The notes: a model not told the origin generated them from the letters alone. A stretch of 49,487 nucleotides of DNA from Candidatus Flemingiibacterium merdigallinarum (GCA_904386005.1 CAJFKR010000008.1:1-49487), one strand, 5' to 3'; counted from the first letter of the stretch, positions 9,528 through 20,121 are shown. Made by a program: numbers and translations.

Positions 9528-10763
9528 TCATGAGCGGTAGTCGCCGTTGATGTGGACGTATTCATAGCTTAAGTCGCAGCCCCACGCGGTCGCGTTGCAG
9601 TCGCCCGACTTCATATCGATATCGATTATGATTTTGTCGCAGAGCAGAATTTCCTTAGCCCTTTCCTCCGAAAAGTCGACGCTGTGACCGTTTTCCGACA
9701 CGAGTATCTCACCGGCTTCGCTGATAAACTTAACGTCGATTTTATCGGTGTCGATGTCGATTCCGGCGTAACCGAGCGCGCAGAGTATGCGTCCCCAGTT
9801 AGCGTCCGCGCCGAACATCGCGGTCTTGACAAGTGACGAGTTGATGACCGACTTCGCGAGTATACGCGCGTTCGCGGCGTCGCCAAAATTGCGCACGCGG
9901 CACTCGAGCAGCTTGGTCGCGCCCTCGCCGTCAGCGGCAATAGCCATGCAGAGGTTCGTACAAACCTGTTTCAGCGCGGCTTTGAACACAGCGTAATCGC
10001 TGTCCTGAGCTGTAATTTCAGCGTTGCCGGCCTTGCCGGACGCGAGCAGGGTTACCATGTCGTTTGTCGACGTGTCGCCGTCGACGCTGACCATGTTGAA
10101 CGTGTCGCGGATAACTTCAGACAGCGCGGTCTGCAAAAGCTCGGGAGAGATCGCGATGTCGGTCGTAATGAAGCAGAGCATTGTCGCCATGTTAGGCTGA
10201 ATCATGCCCGAGCCCTTGCAGATACCGCCGATTTTCGCGGTCTTGCCGCCGACATTGAATTCATATGCGAATTCCTTTTTCTTGGTGTCGGTCGTCATAA
10301 TAGCGCGAGCCGCGGTGTCAGACCCCTCGGCTGTCGCCGAAATTTTATCAAGGAGCGTCGGTATTCCGGTGATTATCGGCTCGATTTGCAGCGGCACGCC
10401 GATGACTCCGGTCGAAGCGACTATGACGTCGTCCTCGGTAATGCCGAGCTTTTCGGCGAGTGCGGCGCAGACCGCGTTCGCCTTTTCATAGCCGTCGGGG
10501 CAGCAGGCGTTTGCGTTGCCGCTGTTGCAGATTACGGCGCGTGCACGCTTATTTTTGAGGTGAGCGCGTGTGACTCCGACCGGAGCGGCGAACACACGGT
10601 TGGTGGTAAACACTCCTGCCGCGGCGCATTCGTCGTCGGCGACGATCAGCGCGAGGTCGAGCTTATCTTTATTTTTACGCAGTCCGGCGTGAATTCCCGC
10701 CGCGCGGAACCCTTTCGCGGCGCATATACCGCCGTCACAAGGGACAATAGTATATTCGGACAT
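9528..10763 (-). CDS. argJ: glutamate N-acetyltransferase / amino-acid acetyltransferase
   Basis: IQPNMATMLCFITTD (autocleavage MATM-L region), ANWGRILCALGYAG. Confidence 0.95.
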   Translation of the reverse strand: MSEYTIVPCDGGICAAKGFRAAGIHAGLRKNKDKLDLALIVADDECAAAGVFTTNRVFAAPVGVTRAHLKNKRARAVICNSGNANACCPDGYEKANAVCAALAEKLGITEDDVIVASTGVIGVPLQIEPIITGIPTLLDKISATAEGSDTAARAIMTTDTKKKEFAYEFNVGGKTAKIGGICKGSGMIQPNMATMLCFITTDIAISPELLQTALSEVIRDTFNMVSVDGDTSTNDMVTLLASGKAGNAEITAQDSDYAVFKAALKQVCTNLCMAIAADGEGATKLLECRVRNFGDAANARILAKSVINSSLVKTAMFGADANWGRILCALGYAGIDIDTDKIDVKFISEAGEILVSENGHSVDFSEERAKEILLCDKIIIDIDMKSGDCNATAWGCDLSYEYVHINGDYRS

Positions 10764-10805
10764 CTTTGTTATTCCTTTCGTGATCTAAGGAGAGAAGTTC
10801 TAAAA

Positions 10806-11078
10806 GTGAGGAGTTAGGAGTTAGGAGTGAGGAGTTTTGGTAGGAAATCGCCTGCGGCGATTTCTTATAATATAAACGCGTGTGCGGACTTTTATATTTA
10901 CTCAGGGATTGAAGTTAAGTTGTAAGTGGGCAGTGCAATCATGTAGCACAAATTTGTTATGACATCAATCGCAAAGGTCATGCGCCGGAAATTTGCCACA
11001 GGCAAATTTCCTACAACGGCTCTCAAAACCGCCGTGCGGTTTTGAGACCACTCTTCACTCTCCACTCTCAACTCTTTT
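10806..11078. repeat. intergenic repeat block: G-rich tandem GTGAGGAGTTAGGAG..., three perfect palindromes, C-rich right end
   Basis: palindromes at 10844-10864, 10987-11011 and 11022-11046, each with a 3-nt loop; left GTGAGGAGTTAGGAGTTAGGAGTGAGGAG and right CACTCTTCACTCTCCACTCTCAACTC. Confidence 0.65.
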
Positions 11079-11124
11079 TACGCACAAATAATATATAGAA
11101 CACAATGTTTCGGCTTTTGTGTTT

Positions 11125-11877
11125 CTACGTGACATATCCGCCGTTCGGACTAAGCACCTGTCCGGTGACATACGACCCGCTCGCGGACAGAAAGTATATG
11201 CACTCGGCGACCTCGTCAGGCAGACCGGCGCGGCACATCGGAATCTCGTCGGCAAAGGCGTCGCGCTCCTCTTTAGTGAGCCGCGAGTTCATATCGGTGT
11301 CTATCATGCCCGGGGCGACGCAGTTCACACGGATCCCGGACGGCGCAAGCTCTTTCGCTAACGCTTTCGTGAAGCCGATAAGTCCGGCTTTCGCGGTCGA
11401 ATACTGCACCTCGCAGGACGCGCCCACCTGTCCCCACATCGACGAGACGTTGACAATAGCTCCCGATTTTTTTTGCAGCATATGCGGCAGCACCAGCCTT
11501 GCTAAGTTCATCGGCGCGAACAGGTTCACATCGAACAGCCGCTTCTCGCGCTCGGGGCTGATATCCGAAAACAAACCGAATTCGGAGATCGCGGCGTTGT
11601 TGACAAGCACGTCGACCCGTCCGGTCAGCTCGAGCGCGCGATTTACGAGCTTTTCGCGCCCCTCACTGTCCGCGATGTCAGCTTCGACTGTGACTATCCT
11701 GCCGGAATAGCTTGTGGTTCCGGTTCGCAGACTCAATGCCGCGTCAGAGCGGCTCTGATATCCGGCAATCACTAACCAGCCGTTCGCCGCGAATCGCATC
11801 GACGCGGCGCGACCTATGCCTCGCACACCGCCGGTGATTATCACCGTCTTGGTATCACTGCCAACATTGAAATTCAT
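11125..11877 (-). CDS. SDR-family (FabG-like) oxidoreductase
   Basis: TGGVRGIGRA, VNNAAIS, YSTAKAGLIGFTKALAKE motifs; starts 1 nt after argC stop. Confidence 0.92.
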   Translation of the reverse strand: MNFNVGSDTKTVIITGGVRGIGRAASMRFAANGWLVIAGYQSRSDAALSLRTGTTSYSGRIVTVEADIADSEGREKLVNRALELTGRVDVLVNNAAISEFGLFSDISPEREKRLFDVNLFAPMNLARLVLPHMLQKKSGAIVNVSSMWGQVGASCEVQYSTAKAGLIGFTKALAKELAPSGIRVNCVAPGMIDTDMNSRLTKEERDAFADEIPMCRAGLPDEVAECIYFLSASGSYVTGQVLSPNGGYVT

Positions 11878-11878
11878 A

Positions 11879-12928
11879 TCAGAACGCGGCCGGCAGTGTC
11901 AGTAGACCCGCTTTTTCGTCAATGCCGAAGCGTATGTTCATGTTCTGTATCGCCTGTCCGGCGGCGCCCTTGACCATATTGTCGATTACCGAGGAAATGA
12001 TCAGCGTGTCGCTCTGCGTGTCGAGGTGCAGCGAGATGTCGCAGAAGTTCGACATACGCACGTTCTTGATGTTAGCGTAATTGCCGAGCTTCTCGACGCG
12101 GACAAAATATTCATTCTTATACGCGTCCTCGTAGAGGTTGTGCAGCGCGTCGGCGTCATAACCCTTGCCTTTTTCGTTCAGCGTCACATATATCGACGAC
12201 TCGATTCCGCGGTTGACCGGCAAGAGGTGCGGCACAAACGTAACCTTTACTTTATTTCCGGCGAGCTCAGACAAGGTCTGCGCAATCTCGGGCGTGTGAC
12301 GGTGGCAGCCGGCTTTGTACGCCGCGAACGCCTCGTTGGTGTCCGGATAGTGCGTGCCCTGTGTCAATCCGCGCCCTGCACCGGTGACGCCCGACTTCGA
12401 GTCGATGATCACGTGGTCGGTGTCGATGATCCCGGCTTTGATCGCCGGCATGAGTCCGAGCGCGATCGACGTCGGATAGCAGCCCGGGTTCGCGATTATC
12501 GGGCAGTCATGCAGCTTCTCGCGGTGCAGCTCGGGTATGCAGTATACCGCGCCGCCGTGCAGCTCGGGATGCTTGTATTCCTTGCCGTACCACTTCTGAT
12601 AGTCGGCTTCGTCCGTGAGTCTGAAGTCCGCGCCGAGGTCGATAAGTACGCATCCGGCATCCGCGCATTTGACCGCCAGCTCTTCGGAAACTCCGTGCGG
12701 AACCGACGCGAATACGACGTCACAGCGCGAGATAAGCTCGTCGGCTGAAATCAGTGTGTCTCCGAGTATTTTCTTGAAATTCGGATAGATGTCGGCGAGC
12801 TGCTGTCCTTCATATGAGACCGACGACACGGCGGCAATCTCGGCGGCAGGGTGATTTACGAGCAGCCGCACCAGCTCCGCGCCGGCGTAACCGGTAGCTC
12901 CGATGATTCCGACTTTGATTTTGTTCAT
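11879..12928 (-). CDS. argC: N-acetyl-gamma-glutamyl-phosphate reductase
   Basis: KVGIIGATGYAGAELVRLL, NPGCYPTS motif; MNKIKVG start preferred (GTG at 12943 possible). Confidence 0.95.
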   Translation of the reverse strand: MNKIKVGIIGATGYAGAELVRLLVNHPAAEIAAVSSVSYEGQQLADIYPNFKKILGDTLISADELISRCDVVFASVPHGVSEELAVKCADAGCVLIDLGADFRLTDEADYQKWYGKEYKHPELHGGAVYCIPELHREKLHDCPIIANPGCYPTSIALGLMPAIKAGIIDTDHVIIDSKSGVTGAGRGLTQGTHYPDTNEAFAAYKAGCHRHTPEIAQTLSELAGNKVKVTFVPHLLPVNRGIESSIYVTLNEKGKGYDADALHNLYEDAYKNEYFVRVEKLGNYANIKNVRMSNFCDISLHLDTQSDTLIISSVIDNMVKGAAGQAIQNMNIRFGIDEKAGLLTLPAAF

Positions 12929-12972
12929 AACTGTAATTGTCACGGCGCGTTTATGCCGCGAGACTTCCTTTC
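12929..12972 (-). promoter_or_regulatory. SD-hairpin-AUG leader of argC
   Basis: AAGAAAGGA + GTCtCGCG-GCATAAA-CGCGccgtGAC + AATTACAGTT + ATG. Confidence 0.45.
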
Positions 12973-13072
12973 TTTGATAATAACCATGACTTCGCCAAAC
13001 GAAGTCTGCCTGCTTTATTCTGGAATATATATCAAGACTATGCTGCCGACAATATTATTAAACCGTATATAT

Positions 13073-14452
13073 TTACCGGTTCTCGGCGATAAATTCATCT
13101 ACAATTGTTATCTGCCGCTCGACCGATTCGCGCGCCGGACCGCCACGAACCTTGCGACCATTCACGCAGTTTTCGAGCTTGATCGCTTCGTATACATCGT
13201 CCTCGAAAACATCGCAAAGAGCGCGATATTCATCGAGCGACAGCTCCTCGAGCGTCTTGTCATTTTCGGTGCAGTATGCGACGAGCTTGCCTGAAACCTT
13301 GTACGCGTCGCGGAACGGCATTCCCTTTTTGACAAGATAATCGGCGCAGTCGGTCGCGTTGATGAAGCCTTTCGCCGCCGCGGCGCGGAGACGGTCGGCG
13401 CGTACGGTCATCGTCGCGAACATCGACGTGAACACCTCGAGCGAAATCAGCGTGTTGTCGATAGCGTCGAATATCGCCTCCTTGTCCTCCTGCATATCCT
13501 TGTTATACGCGAGCGGAAGCGATTTCATCATAGTTAAAAGCGTCATAAGGTCGCCGTAGATGCGTCCGGTCTTGCCGCGCACCAGCTCGGCGACGTCGGG
13601 GTTCTTTTTCTGCGGCATTATCGACGAGCCGGTCGAATACGCGTCGTCCAGCTCGATGAATCCGAACTCGGACGAGCACCAGAGAATGATCTCCTCGGAA
13701 AAGCGGCTCATGTGCATCATCAAAATCGACAGCGCTGACGCGAGCTCGATAACAAAGTCGCGGTCGGACACGCCGTCAATCGAGTTCTCGGTAACCGCCG
13801 GAAATCCGAGCAGCTCGGCGACCCTCTCGCGGTTTATCGGATAGGTCGTCGACGCCAGCGCGCCCGAGCCGAGCGGCATTACGTTCATACGCTTCTCACA
13901 GTCGCAGATACGACCATAGTCACGTATAAGCATCTGCGCGTAAGCCAAAATATAATGTGCGAGGGTCACCGGCTGCGCGCGCTGCAAATGCGTGTAGCCC
14001 GCCATGACCGTGTCGATGTTGGCTTTTGCCTTATCGGATATCGCTGACAACAGACCGAGTATTTTCGCCTTTAGCACCTTGGTTTCGGACAAAAGATACA
14101 TACGAATATCGAGCGCGACCTGATCGTTGCGGCTGCGCGCGGTGTGCAGACGCTTTCCGGCGTCGCCGATGCGATTTGTCAGTATCGTCTCGATGTTCAT
14201 GTGTATGTCCTCGGCGTCGATCGAGAATTCGACCTTGCCGGCTTCGATGTCGTCGAGTATCTTATGTAGTTCGCTGACTATAAGCTCCGAATCCTCGTGG
14301 CTGATAATTCCGGCTTCGCCGAGCATTGTCGCGTGCGCGATCGAGCCTTCGATGTCCTGTTTGTACATTCTGCCGTCAAATGAAATCGACGAGTTGAAGT
14401 CGTTGACTCTCGAGTCAACGTCCTTCTTGAATCTTCCTGACCATAATTTCAT
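13073..14452 (-). CDS. argH: argininosuccinate lyase
   Basis: [20 protein letters not shown] signature; ATG at 14452 preferred. Confidence 0.97.
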   Translation of the reverse strand: MKLWSGRFKKDVDSRVNDFNSSISFDGRMYKQDIEGSIAHATMLGEAGIISHEDSELIVSELHKILDDIEAGKVEFSIDAEDIHMNIETILTNRIGDAGKRLHTARSRNDQVALDIRMYLLSETKVLKAKILGLLSAISDKAKANIDTVMAGYTHLQRAQPVTLAHYILAYAQMLIRDYGRICDCEKRMNVMPLGSGALASTTYPINRERVAELLGFPAVTENSIDGVSDRDFVIELASALSILMMHMSRFSEEIILWCSSEFGFIELDDAYSTGSSIMPQKKNPDVAELVRGKTGRIYGDLMTLLTMMKSLPLAYNKDMQEDKEAIFDAIDNTLISLEVFTSMFATMTVRADRLRAAAAKGFINATDCADYLVKKGMPFRDAYKVSGKLVAYCTENDKTLEELSLDEYRALCDVFEDDVYEAIKLENCVNGRKVRGGPARESVERQITIVDEFIAENR

Positions 14453-14518
14453 AAATGACAACAGATTTTGCGGCTCCGGAGCAAATCTTCACAACGAAGC
14501 CGCAAAATCCTCCTCTTT
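14453..14518 (-). promoter_or_regulatory. SD-hairpin-AUG leader of argH
   Basis: AAAGAGGAGG abutting 12-bp stem GATTTTGCGGCT(22 nt)AGCCGCAAAATC, then 11 nt to ATG. Confidence 0.65.
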
Positions 14519-14530
14519 CCCGATATTTGA

Positions 14531-15763
14531 TTATTTGTTGTCGCGGCGAGCGTCCAGCTTAGCCTTTTCCTTGATCGGCAGACCGAACAGGTTGATGAAG
14601 CCGGCAGCGTCTGCCTGGTTGTAATCCTCGTCCTCGCCGAACGAAGCGGTCTGCTCGTCGTAGAGGGTATACGGAGAGGTTACGCCGGCGTTGATCAGGT
14701 TGCCCTTGTAGAGCTTCAGCTTTACGTCGCCGGTCACGCGCTCGTTGACCTTGTCGACGAACGCGCAGATAGCTTCGCGCAGAGGTGTGAACCACTGTCC
14801 GTTGTAGGTCAGCTCAGCCATTCTCGGTCCGATCTGCGAGTACATGAAGTGGAAGGTCTCCTTGTCAAGAGTGATGGTTTCGAGTACATTGTGAGCCTTG
14901 TAGAGGATAGTTCCGGCGGGAGTCTCGTATACGCCGCGGCTCTTCATGCCGACGAGACGGTTCTCTACTATGTCAAGCAGACCGATTCCGTTCTCGCCGC
15001 CGAGCTTGTTCAGCTTCTCAACGAGAGTTACCGGGTCGCACTCAACTCCGTCAATCGCGGTCGGAATACCCTTTTCAAAATGAATCGTCACATATGTAGG
15101 CTTGTCGGGAGCCATCTCGGGCGACACGCCCAGCTCGAGGAAGCCTTCCTTGTTGTAGTTCGGCTCGTTTGCCGGCGACTCGAGGTCGAGACCCTCGTGC
15201 GACAGGTGCCAGATGTTCTTGTCCTTGGAATAGTTGGTCTCGCGGTTGATTTTCAGCGGTACGTTGTGCGCCTCGGCGTAGTCGATCTCCTCGTCACGCG
15301 ACTTGATGTCCCACTCTCTCCACGGAGCGATTATCGCCATATCCGGAGCGAACGCCTTTATTGTCAGCTCGAAGCGCACCTGGTCGTTGCCCTTTCCGGT
15401 GCAGCCGTGGCAGATCGCGTCCGCACCCTCTTTAAGCGCGATTTCAACGAGCCGCTTTGCGATGCAGGGGCGAGCGTGCGACGTGCCGAGCAGGTAGTCC
15501 TCGTATTTTGCGTCAGCCTTGAGGCAGGGCCAGATGTATTCCTCGATGTATTCGCGGCGCAGGTCCTCAATGTAGAGCTTCGACGCGCCGGTCTTTATTG
15601 CCTTTTCCTCGAGCCCATCAAGCTCGGTGCCCTGTCCGACGTTGCCCGAAACGGCGATGATTTCGCAGTTGTTGTAGTTTTCCTTGAGCCACGGTATGAT
15701 TATCGACGTGTCGAGTCCTCCCGAATAGGCCAAAACTACTTTCTTTATCTTAGACTTGTCCAT
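14531..15763 (-). CDS. argG: argininosuccinate synthase
   Basis: [31 protein letters not shown] motifs; RBS CGGAGGA. Confidence 0.97.
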   Translation of the reverse strand: MDKSKIKKVVLAYSGGLDTSIIIPWLKENYNNCEIIAVSGNVGQGTELDGLEEKAIKTGASKLYIEDLRREYIEEYIWPCLKADAKYEDYLLGTSHARPCIAKRLVEIALKEGADAICHGCTGKGNDQVRFELTIKAFAPDMAIIAPWREWDIKSRDEEIDYAEAHNVPLKINRETNYSKDKNIWHLSHEGLDLESPANEPNYNKEGFLELGVSPEMAPDKPTYVTIHFEKGIPTAIDGVECDPVTLVEKLNKLGGENGIGLLDIVENRLVGMKSRGVYETPAGTILYKAHNVLETITLDKETFHFMYSQIGPRMAELTYNGQWFTPLREAICAFVDKVNERVTGDVKLKLYKGNLINAGVTSPYTLYDEQTASFGEDEDYNQADAAGFINLFGLPIKEKAKLDARRDNK

Positions 15764-15837
15764 TGTAATTATCCTCCGTTTTATATTTGACTTATATCAT
15801 ATTTCGCGCCGTATAATTTGCGCGGTGTATTTGCTTA

Positions 15838-15908
15838 TGTATGAATATTATACACCTATTTTTGTATAAATGCAAGGCTAAACCTGTATAATGATGAATA
15901 AATATTCA
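15838..15908 (-). promoter_or_regulatory. arg operon promoter with ArgR-type boxes
   Basis: TTGCAT (15870-15875) -17 nt- TATAAT (15847-15852) on minus; ARG-box match TGAATAAATATTCA at 15895-15908 and a weaker one over the -10. Confidence 0.75.
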
Positions 15909-16104
15909 GCGGCTTCTTTTGTCAACCTGAACAAATATGTATATTCGCCGGCAAATGTATATTTGACGCAATAATATCACTACATAATATTATAACTCAT
16001 AACGGCAAAAAAATCAATACAAACTTGCGCACAAATCGGGGAAAATATATTCGCGCCCGAATCTGAAAGGCGTTCTGAAAATTCATGATAAAGGATTGAT
16101 ATAA

Positions 16105-16890
16105 TTGACCAAAACGCGCGGAATTTCCCTGCTGCTCGCGGCGTCTCTTCTGATTTTGCCGACCGCTGCATCCGCCGACTCGAGCAGTGAATGTCATTGG
16201 TATATCAAGAAAAACGACTCGCATTCGCAGCCGCCGCTGCCGTCTGAATTCAGCTTTATCGAGGACTACGGCGGATATTACCTCGACCGCGACCATGGCG
16301 ACGACTGCACCGAAAAGGTGATCTACCTCACGTTCGACGCCGGTTATGAAAACGGCAATGTCGAAAAGACGCTCGACATCTTGAAAAAACACAACGCTAC
16401 CGGCTGCTTCTTCATCCTCGAGAATCTCGTCCGCCGCAACACCGACCTTGTCAAGCGAATGTTTGACGAGGGTCACACAGTCGCGAACCACACGATGAAG
16501 CACAAGAACATGGCTAAAATCACCGACAAAAAAGAAATCGAGACTGAGCTTGTCGGACTCGAGCAGCTCTGCCTTGAGCTGGTCGGCGAAAAGCCTGCCA
16601 AGCTCTACCGACCACCGGAGGGGTCTTTCTCCGAGGACAATTTGAAAATCGTGAACGAGCTCGGTTATAAGACGATTTTCTGGAGCTTCGCTTACGCCGA
16701 CTGGGACAATGACAAGCAGATGTCGCCCGACAACGCGCTCGCGAAGCTGCTATCGCATACGCATAACGGCGAAATTCTGCTATTACACCCGACCAGCTCG
16801 ACCAACGCCAAGATCCTCGACGAATATCTGACGAGACTTGAAGCTGACGGCTACCGCTTCGGCTCGCTTGAGGAGCTGTGCGGCATATGA
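16105..16890 (+). CDS. pdaA: polysaccharide deacetylase, PdaA-like delta-lactam biosynthetic
   Basis: IYLTFDAGYENGNVEKTLDIL, ANHTMKHKNM, RPPEGSF motifs; TTG start with AAAGGA. Confidence 0.7.
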   Translation: MTKTRGISLLLAASLLILPTAASADSSSECHWYIKKNDSHSQPPLPSEFSFIEDYGGYYLDRDHGDDCTEKVIYLTFDAGYENGNVEKTLDILKKHNATGCFFILENLVRRNTDLVKRMFDEGHTVANHTMKHKNMAKITDKKEIETELVGLEQLCLELVGEKPAKLYRPPEGSFSEDNLKIVNELGYKTIFWSFAYADWDNDKQMSPDNALAKLLSHTHNGEILLLHPTSSTNAKILDEYLTRLEADGYRFGSLEELCGI

Positions 16891-17600
16891 CGCGCGGCAA
16901 ATTCCGTATCAAAGTCTGTATTCACGCACTCATCTCATTCGCAATATTCGTGTCGGCGGCAATTCTGCCAATCTCTGCCGGACAAAACCCAGACAAGGTG
17001 GAGACAGTCTACTCGCACAGCAACGATTCAATGCGCATCGCGCTGACTTTCGACGATGGACCACATTACAAATACACCGCAGAAATCCTCGACATCCTCG
17101 CTGAATACAACGTCAAGGCGACCTTCTTTGTCGTCGGTATGCTTGCCGAACGCTATCCCGAGCTTATACTGCGCGAGCTTGCCGAAGGACACGAGGTCGG
17201 CAACCACACCTGGTCACATCCGAAGCTAAGCAAAATCTCCGAGTCAGAGCTGTCGCGCGAGTTATTGAACACCGAACGGGTGTTGAATGAAATCGCCGAC
17301 TACCGTCCGAAGCTCTTCCGTCCACCCGAGGGCAATACAAGCAAGATTGTCGAATCAGCGGCGCAGAAAAACGATTATTCAATCGTCATCTGGTCGGTCG
17401 ACACGCTCGACTGGGCGCACACTCCTACCGACAAAATAGTTGAAACTGTGCTTGACAAAACCTGTGCGGGCTCGATAATCCTCTGCCACGACTTCATCGG
17501 CAGCAACAGTCCCACCCCCGACGCGCTGCGCAGATTCATCCCCGCGCTGCTTGACGCGGGCTACAAATTTGTGACCGTCTCAGAGCTGATCGCGAACTGA
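16887..17600 (+). CDS. polysaccharide deacetylase
   Basis: ALTFDDGPHYKYT, GNHTWSHP, RPPEGN; ATGA overlap with the preceding gene. Confidence 0.9.
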   Translation: MTRGKFRIKVCIHALISFAIFVSAAILPISAGQNPDKVETVYSHSNDSMRIALTFDDGPHYKYTAEILDILAEYNVKATFFVVGMLAERYPELILRELAEGHEVGNHTWSHPKLSKISESELSRELLNTERVLNEIADYRPKLFRPPEGNTSKIVESAAQKNDYSIVIWSVDTLDWAHTPTDKIVETVLDKTCAGSIILCHDFIGSNSPTPDALRRFIPALLDAGYKFVTVSELIAN

Positions 17601-17624
17601 ATACTATGATTAATGCCAGAAAAA

Positions 17625-17660
17625 CCGGAACGCGGGCATATACCCGCGCTCCGGCTTTTA
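17625..17660 (+). terminator. terminator after deacetylase pair
   Basis: CCGGAACGCGGG-CATATA-CCCGCGCTCCGG then CTTTTATT. Confidence 0.75.
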
Positions 17661-17715
17661 TTCGTTCTGCGTGACCAAGTAAAAACAATCGCAATGTGCC
17701 GAAATCCGTGTCGCT

Positions 17716-18492
17716 TTAATATCGTTCAGGGCTTAGCGAGCCGTCGGTTTCGATAATGTCAGCTTGATATCTTTCAAGCGCTTCGGTACGCTCGCTCTCC
17801 TTGGTGAGCAGCCAAACGCCGAGTCGAGCGATATTATGTATCTTTTTGGCAAGCTCATCGCTAACCGGCGGATTCTTGCACCACGAGGTGCGCTCATTGT
17901 CAAAGCGAATCCAGACGCAGACGCGCTCGCGCGGCACAAGCTCGGACAGTCGGGCGAGATTCTCGTCCGTGACCGGACCGTCGTAATGCAGCTGCGAATT
18001 CGGGAACCGGTGTAGTATTTTTTCGATAAAGTCAAAGCTATTTGCCGTAAATCCGACAAATTCAGCCGCGCCCATGCGCTCGACCGTATCGAAGAATATC
18101 TCCTGCTGCGCCTCGGTATGACTTTGCAGCACATTGTCGAATTTCAGCAATATCCGGTTAGCGGCGGCAAATTCGAGCACTTCTTCAAGTGTCGGCAGCT
18201 TCTCGCCGCGAAACTGCTCTCCCGCTGCGATTCCGTAGTCATATTCGAGCGCGTCGGCGAGAGTGAGCGAGCTTATCGGGAGCTGTGATTCTATCTTCGA
18301 GCCGTCGCGGCGGCGCGCGGTTCGGTTTATCGTATGGTCGTGCAGTATTACGCAGCGGTCGTCGGCGGTGAATTTAGTGTCAAGCTCTATCATATCGTAG
18401 CCTAACCGAACCGCGGCCGAAAAAGCCGCGAGCGTATTGCCCGGATATTCGGTCGAAACGCCCTGATGCGCCTCAAGCATATACTTTTTCAT
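17716..18492 (-). CDS. glycerophosphodiester phosphodiesterase family protein
   Basis: EAHQGVSTEYPGNTLAAFSAAVRLGYDMIELDTKFTADDRCVILHD. Confidence 0.9.
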   Translation of the reverse strand: MKKYMLEAHQGVSTEYPGNTLAAFSAAVRLGYDMIELDTKFTADDRCVILHDHTINRTARRRDGSKIESQLPISSLTLADALEYDYGIAAGEQFRGEKLPTLEEVLEFAAANRILLKFDNVLQSHTEAQQEIFFDTVERMGAAEFVGFTANSFDFIEKILHRFPNSQLHYDGPVTDENLARLSELVPRERVCVWIRFDNERTSWCKNPPVSDELAKKIHNIARLGVWLLTKESERTEALERYQADIIETDGSLSPERY

Positions 18493-18532
18493 TTATAAGA
18501 CCCTGACTTTGCAGAGCAAAGCACCCTTTCCT
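18493..18532 (-). promoter_or_regulatory. SD-hairpin-AUG leader of GDPD gene
   Basis: AAGGAAAGGG + CTTTGC-TCT-GCAAAG + short linker + ATG. Confidence 0.65.
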
Positions 18533-18534
18533 TA

Positions 18535-19950
18535 TCAATTTTTGAACTGCGAAAGAACCTCGTCAAGCTGGGTTTCGACGCTCTCTTGCCATGAAGCGAG
18601 CATGGAGGACAGGTCGTAGTTATCGTTTGCCATCTCGGTATAAATCGCGTCGCTGAATTCTACGCCTATAATTTTGATGACATAGGAGACACTGTTGTGG
18701 ATAAGATCGAGCATTTCGAGCGAATCCTCGTCGCGCGCCACCTTGCCCTTGAGCATATTGTCATAGTACGCGGGCAGAACGGTGATGTGCGACTGGTACG
18801 CCATTTCTTCCATGACCGCGCCGGCAAAATCAAGGTCTGAACACGTTACCGGCACAAGCATTGCGTGTGGGTTCGGGCTGACGTTCCAGTAGCTCTCCTG
18901 CTCTTCATCGTACTTCGGAATCGGGAGTATACCAAAATCGACATCTGTGTCGCGCAAATTGGGCGCTGAACCGAGCGAGTCGACTATAAACAGAGCCTGA
19001 CCGCTCTTAAGCATATTTACGGCATTGCCTACATAGAACAGATTGCCGTTGTTCATAATGTCGAGTATGCGCGTGTATACCGTATTGAAACGCTCTGTGA
19101 AGCAGTTGAAGTACGGCACTCCGTCGTCGCCCTGCATTACAATCTCACAGTCGGCTCCGGTGAGCAGCGCCTCGCCAAGACCGGTGACGCCCCAGTTGAC
19201 AATTCCGTAACGGTCGTTTCCGTCAAAGCGCGTGTCGCCGTTTAAGTCGGATACCGCCATTAACGCGTATTCTTCGAGTTTATCAAACGTCCAAGTACCG
19301 TTTCGCACCATATCGTAGAGATCGGGCAGCTGTAAATCATCAGCCATCTCCTTATTAAAATATATTGTACGACAATTGTCTGTCTGAGTTGTTATCGAAT
19401 CGTTGAAGGTGTAGAACAGCTTGCCTTCGAACGAGAGCTTTTCCTCGGCATTCTGATCCCACCATACCTTGTCAAGGCTGATGTTCGGAATCTCATAAAA
19501 GTCGATACAGTAATTTTCGAGCACAAGGCTCATAACGTTCGAAAGGTCGGCAAAAGTAAGGTCGGCGAAATCATCGGCAGCGGCGACGCTGGTTTTAATC
19601 TGCGAAAGCGTTCCGTCCGTGACCTCAATGGTGATCCCGAGCCGGTCCTCGGTGTCCATGCAGCGCTGATACAGCGAGTCCGAATATACGTCGCCGGTCA
19701 TTTCCTCGGGGTATATGTTGGGCTCAATGTATTTAGTTTCCAGTCCGAAGCCATTGAATATGCGATAAGTACGACCCGCGTACTTATCCGTAGCCTCCGG
19801 CGGAGTCGTAGTCGGATCGGCGGTTTCGGCGCTCGACACGGTCTCGACGCCGCTGTTGTTGTTCGTAGTTACAGGCTCATTGCTGTCGCCGCAGGAAATC
19901 AGCGAGGTCGTAAACGCAGCGCATATCGCGAGCAGCACAATTCTTTTATT
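18535..19950 (-). CDS. extracellular solute-binding lipoprotein
   Basis: MNKRIVLL..TTSLISCGDS lipobox; DLNGDTRFDGNDRYG loop; start approximate. Confidence 0.78.
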   Translation of the reverse strand, partial: NKRIVLLAICAAFTTSLISCGDSNEPVTTNNNSGVETVSSAETADPTTTPPEATDKYAGRTYRIFNGFGLETKYIEPNIYPEEMTGDVYSDSLYQRCMDTEDRLGITIEVTDGTLSQIKTSVAAADDFADLTFADLSNVMSLVLENYCIDFYEIPNISLDKVWWDQNAEEKLSFEGKLFYTFNDSITTQTDNCRTIYFNKEMADDLQLPDLYDMVRNGTWTFDKLEEYALMAVSDLNGDTRFDGNDRYGIVNWGVTGLGEALLTGADCEIVMQGDDGVPYFNCFTERFNTVYTRILDIMNNGNLFYVGNAVNMLKSGQALFIVDSLGSAPNLRDTDVDFGILPIPKYDEEQESYWNVSPNPHAMLVPVTCSDLDFAGAVMEEMAYQSHITVLPAYYDNMLKGKVARDEDSLEMLDLIHNSVSYVIKIIGVEFSDAIYTEMANDNYDLSSMLASWQESVETQLDEVLSQFKN

Positions 19951-20121
19951 CATAATTTGCATGAATTTTACCAGCTTTCGTTTTTTTTTAGAATCTCGAA
20001 AATACATATAATTCGTGGCAAAGTAAATTGACGCGTATCATCGATTTATCTTTTCATTCATATCGTATTTATGAGATCACTTTAACAACCTCGCGTCATC
20101 CCCCTCGCGCGGCAGCGGTTA

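Noticed and set aside
9528-15763. Arginine T-box or riboswitch in the arg leader
   Set aside because: The argG leader (about 80 nt) is too short and lacks T-box features; ARG boxes explain regulation better.
14849-15790. 313-aa plus-strand ORF opposite argG, and similar ones opposite argF (6394-7278) and argC (12026-12748)
   Set aside because: Antisense shadows of conserved enzymes, with no family features.
16105-17600. Tandem deacetylases as a novel surface-modification island
   Set aside because: The first looks like PdaA (cortex delta-lactam) and a CwlD-like amidase is also present, so sporulation cortex synthesis is the simpler reading.
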